From positions 122,122 to 186,121 of the forward strand of contig NZ_JBPOEU010000002.1 of NCBI RefSeq assembly GCF_051251695.1: 64,000 nt of DNA, in the 5' to 3' direction. Origin of the DNA: Maritalea sp051251695 (GTDB taxonomy: Bacteria; Pseudomonadota; Alphaproteobacteria; Rhizobiales; Devosiaceae). Below are positions 62,810-64,000 of the stretch, in pieces; the first letter of the stretch is position 1, and each line of letters opens with the position of its first letter. Both the position numbers and the translations under genes were made by a program. The notes under the pieces are model-generated. The model was not told the DNA's origin and searched no databases. It saw nothing but the letters and a program-made list of their open reading frames with translations.

Positions 62810-64000
62810 ATGTCCGGCATTTTCCAGAAACAAATTATACGTGTTCCAGCCAAATTTGTGCTGTTTTCGGCCTGCACTGGCCTACTCGTCGCGATTGTTT
62901 CCTACATCGCAGCTGCCGACATCATTACTGAACAAACCCAGTCTCGAATGACATTTGTTGCTCAGGAAGCCGAGCAGGACATTAGTAAATTTGTGAACGA
63001 ACGTCTCGAGTTGGCTACGTCTCAATCCCGAGATCCCAACGTCATCTCCGCCATTCAGAACTTTAGATCATCTCTCAAGAAATATGGTGAAGACTGGGGC
63101 GAACAATTGCGGGCGGATTATGGACCAGGCGGGACTGTGGCCACCAAAACAGAGGGTGAAAAAACATCCTATGACAGGATGCATGCAAAATTTGGCCCAA
63201 CATTTGCTGAACTCGCCACCTCTTACCGTCTAACTGAAGTTCTGCTCGCCGATCCAGATGGAAAAGTTTTCTATTCAACCAATATGGGCCCTGAGGTAGG
63301 AGAAAGCTTAGCGCTTCCAGCTCCAGTTATTTCGCGAGAAACCTTGTTCGCAAGTGATCTCTCCGTACACCAGGCCAGCGGCACATCAGCCTCCCAATTC
63401 ATCTGGGCAAATGTTGTGCATTACGGCGACCATATTGGAACCGTCATATTCCGAATTGATGCCACGGCGGTAGTAGGTGCTCTGGGGCACCCAGCAGCGC
63501 TTGGAGAAACAGGTGAAGTACGTCTGATTGACCACAACAACTTAGTCTTGGGCATTTCAACACCCAATGGCCAGCGCACACAAGAAACTATTTTTGCGCA
63601 AGATTTAGATGCAGCCACTGATTTCAAGTCATTTGTCGACCCTGAGTTTGATCGCAAGGTTCGTGGATGGGTGGAACCCGTCAGCATTACTGAACTCGGG
63701 TGGAATATTTTGACTCTGGAAACAGAAACAGAAGTTTTTGCGCCTTTGCAAAACCTTGTTTACTCGATTTCAGGACTAATGGCTTTGATCCTTGTCGGGT
63801 CAACCGGCTTGGGTTTTTATTTTTCCCGTGGAATTGTCGGCCCGATCACTACGCTTGAAAAAACAATGCAAAAAATCGCCTCTGGCAAATTTGACACTGA
63901 GATTTTCGGGCTGAACCGAAAAGACGAGCTCGGCGAGATGGCCCGTGCGGTTGAAGTGTTCCGAGAGAACGGTCTGCGGGTGAACCAAATGACCGAAGAA
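62810..64000 (+). CDS. Methyl-accepting chemotaxis protein-like sensor (partial)
   Basis: The frame opens at ATG 62810 and runs 397 codons to the window end without a stop. A first membrane helix (FVLFSACTGLLVAIVSYIAAA, about residues 17-37) is followed by a large periplasmic region, a second helix at about 315-336 (SGLMALILVGSTGLGFYF), and a HAMP domain (RGIVGPITTLEKTMQKIASGKFDTEIFGLNRKDELGEMARAVEVFREN). This is the front half of a chemoreceptor; a diguanylate cyclase or kinase tail cannot be excluded. The periplasmic domain looks dCache/helical-type. Two LacI-like sites precede it. Confidence 0.85.
   Translation, partial: MSGIFQKQIIRVPAKFVLFSACTGLLVAIVSYIAAADIITEQTQSRMTFVAQEAEQDISKFVNERLELATSQSRDPNVISAIQNFRSSLKKYGEDWGEQLRADYGPGGTVATKTEGEKTSYDRMHAKFGPTFAELATSYRLTEVLLADPDGKVFYSTNMGPEVGESLALPAPVISRETLFASDLSVHQASGTSASQFIWANVVHYGDHIGTVIFRIDATAVVGALGHPAALGETGEVRLIDHNNLVLGISTPNGQRTQETIFAQDLDAATDFKSFVDPEFDRKVRGWVEPVSITELGWNILTLETETEVFAPLQNLVYSISGLMALILVGSTGLGFYFSRGIVGPITTLEKTMQKIASGKFDTEIFGLNRKDELGEMARAVEVFRENGLRVNQMTEE

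Noticed and set aside
1..64000. tRNA, rRNA, CRISPR arrays, insertion sequences, phage or integrase genes
   Set aside because: None was recognised by eye on either strand; no direct repeats longer than the LacI operators were noticed. A tRNAscan or repeat search was not possible.

Overview
The window looks like chromosome from a marine alphaproteobacterium, probably Hyphomicrobiales/Rhizobiales or a near relative. This rests on moderate GC, many TRAP and ABC uptake systems, Rhizobiales-type inositol genes, frequent TTG starts and tightly overlapped operons. No tRNA, rRNA, CRISPR array, insertion sequence or phage gene was seen. All functions are read from protein motifs and gene order; no database search was possible.

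Layout. (1) 1-5.3 kb: end of a membrane protein, a polyamine-type ABC importer on the + strand (binding protein, ATPase, two permeases) and an unknown coiled-coil protein. (2) 5.4-14.2 kb: a seven-gene minus-strand operon with a TRAP transporter, a glutamine-synthetase-like ligase, an aldehyde dehydrogenase, an iron alcohol dehydrogenase and an N-formylglutamate-amidohydrolase-like enzyme, divergent from an RpiR regulator. The set fits gamma-glutamylation of an amine or amino alcohol. (3) 14.2-23.1 kb: a flavoprotein, a second TRAP operon, and a divergent MarR / threonine aldolase / 1071-residue protein. The last is a self-sufficient reductive dehalogenase-like protein fused to a flavin and 2Fe-2S reductase, and is the most striking gene here. 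(4) 23.1-38.9 kb: a 15-gene minus-strand operon for a 6-deoxy sugar (L-fucose-like) with its own ABC importer, both UxaA-type and enolase-type dehydratases, a RraA-like aldolase, a CoA-transferase, a MaoC protein and a solute-binding-fold protein without signal peptide. Facing it are a second MaoC, a Gfo/Idh oxidoreductase and an IclR regulator. (5) 38.9-45.7 kb: remains of a dipeptide ABC permease, an isopenicillin-N-epimerase-like PLP enzyme, three unknown exported proteins, a hybrid histidine kinase with a tail-to-tail LuxR-type regulator, and a cold-shock gene. (6) 46-64 kb: an inositol catabolism region: ABC importer, LacI regulator, three Gfo/Idh dehydrogenases, inosose dehydratase-like protein, iolD, iolC, iolB, an aldolase, a PhyH-type oxygenase, a LysR regulator, mmsA/iolA, and the start of a chemoreceptor.

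How it fits together. An identical 20-bp palindrome lies between lacI and the inositol importer and between iolD and the minus-strand iol genes. Two degraded copies precede the chemoreceptor, so transport, catabolism and perhaps chemotaxis appear to share one LacI regulator. In several import operons a strong hairpin follows the binding-protein gene, which would let it be expressed above the rest of the operon.
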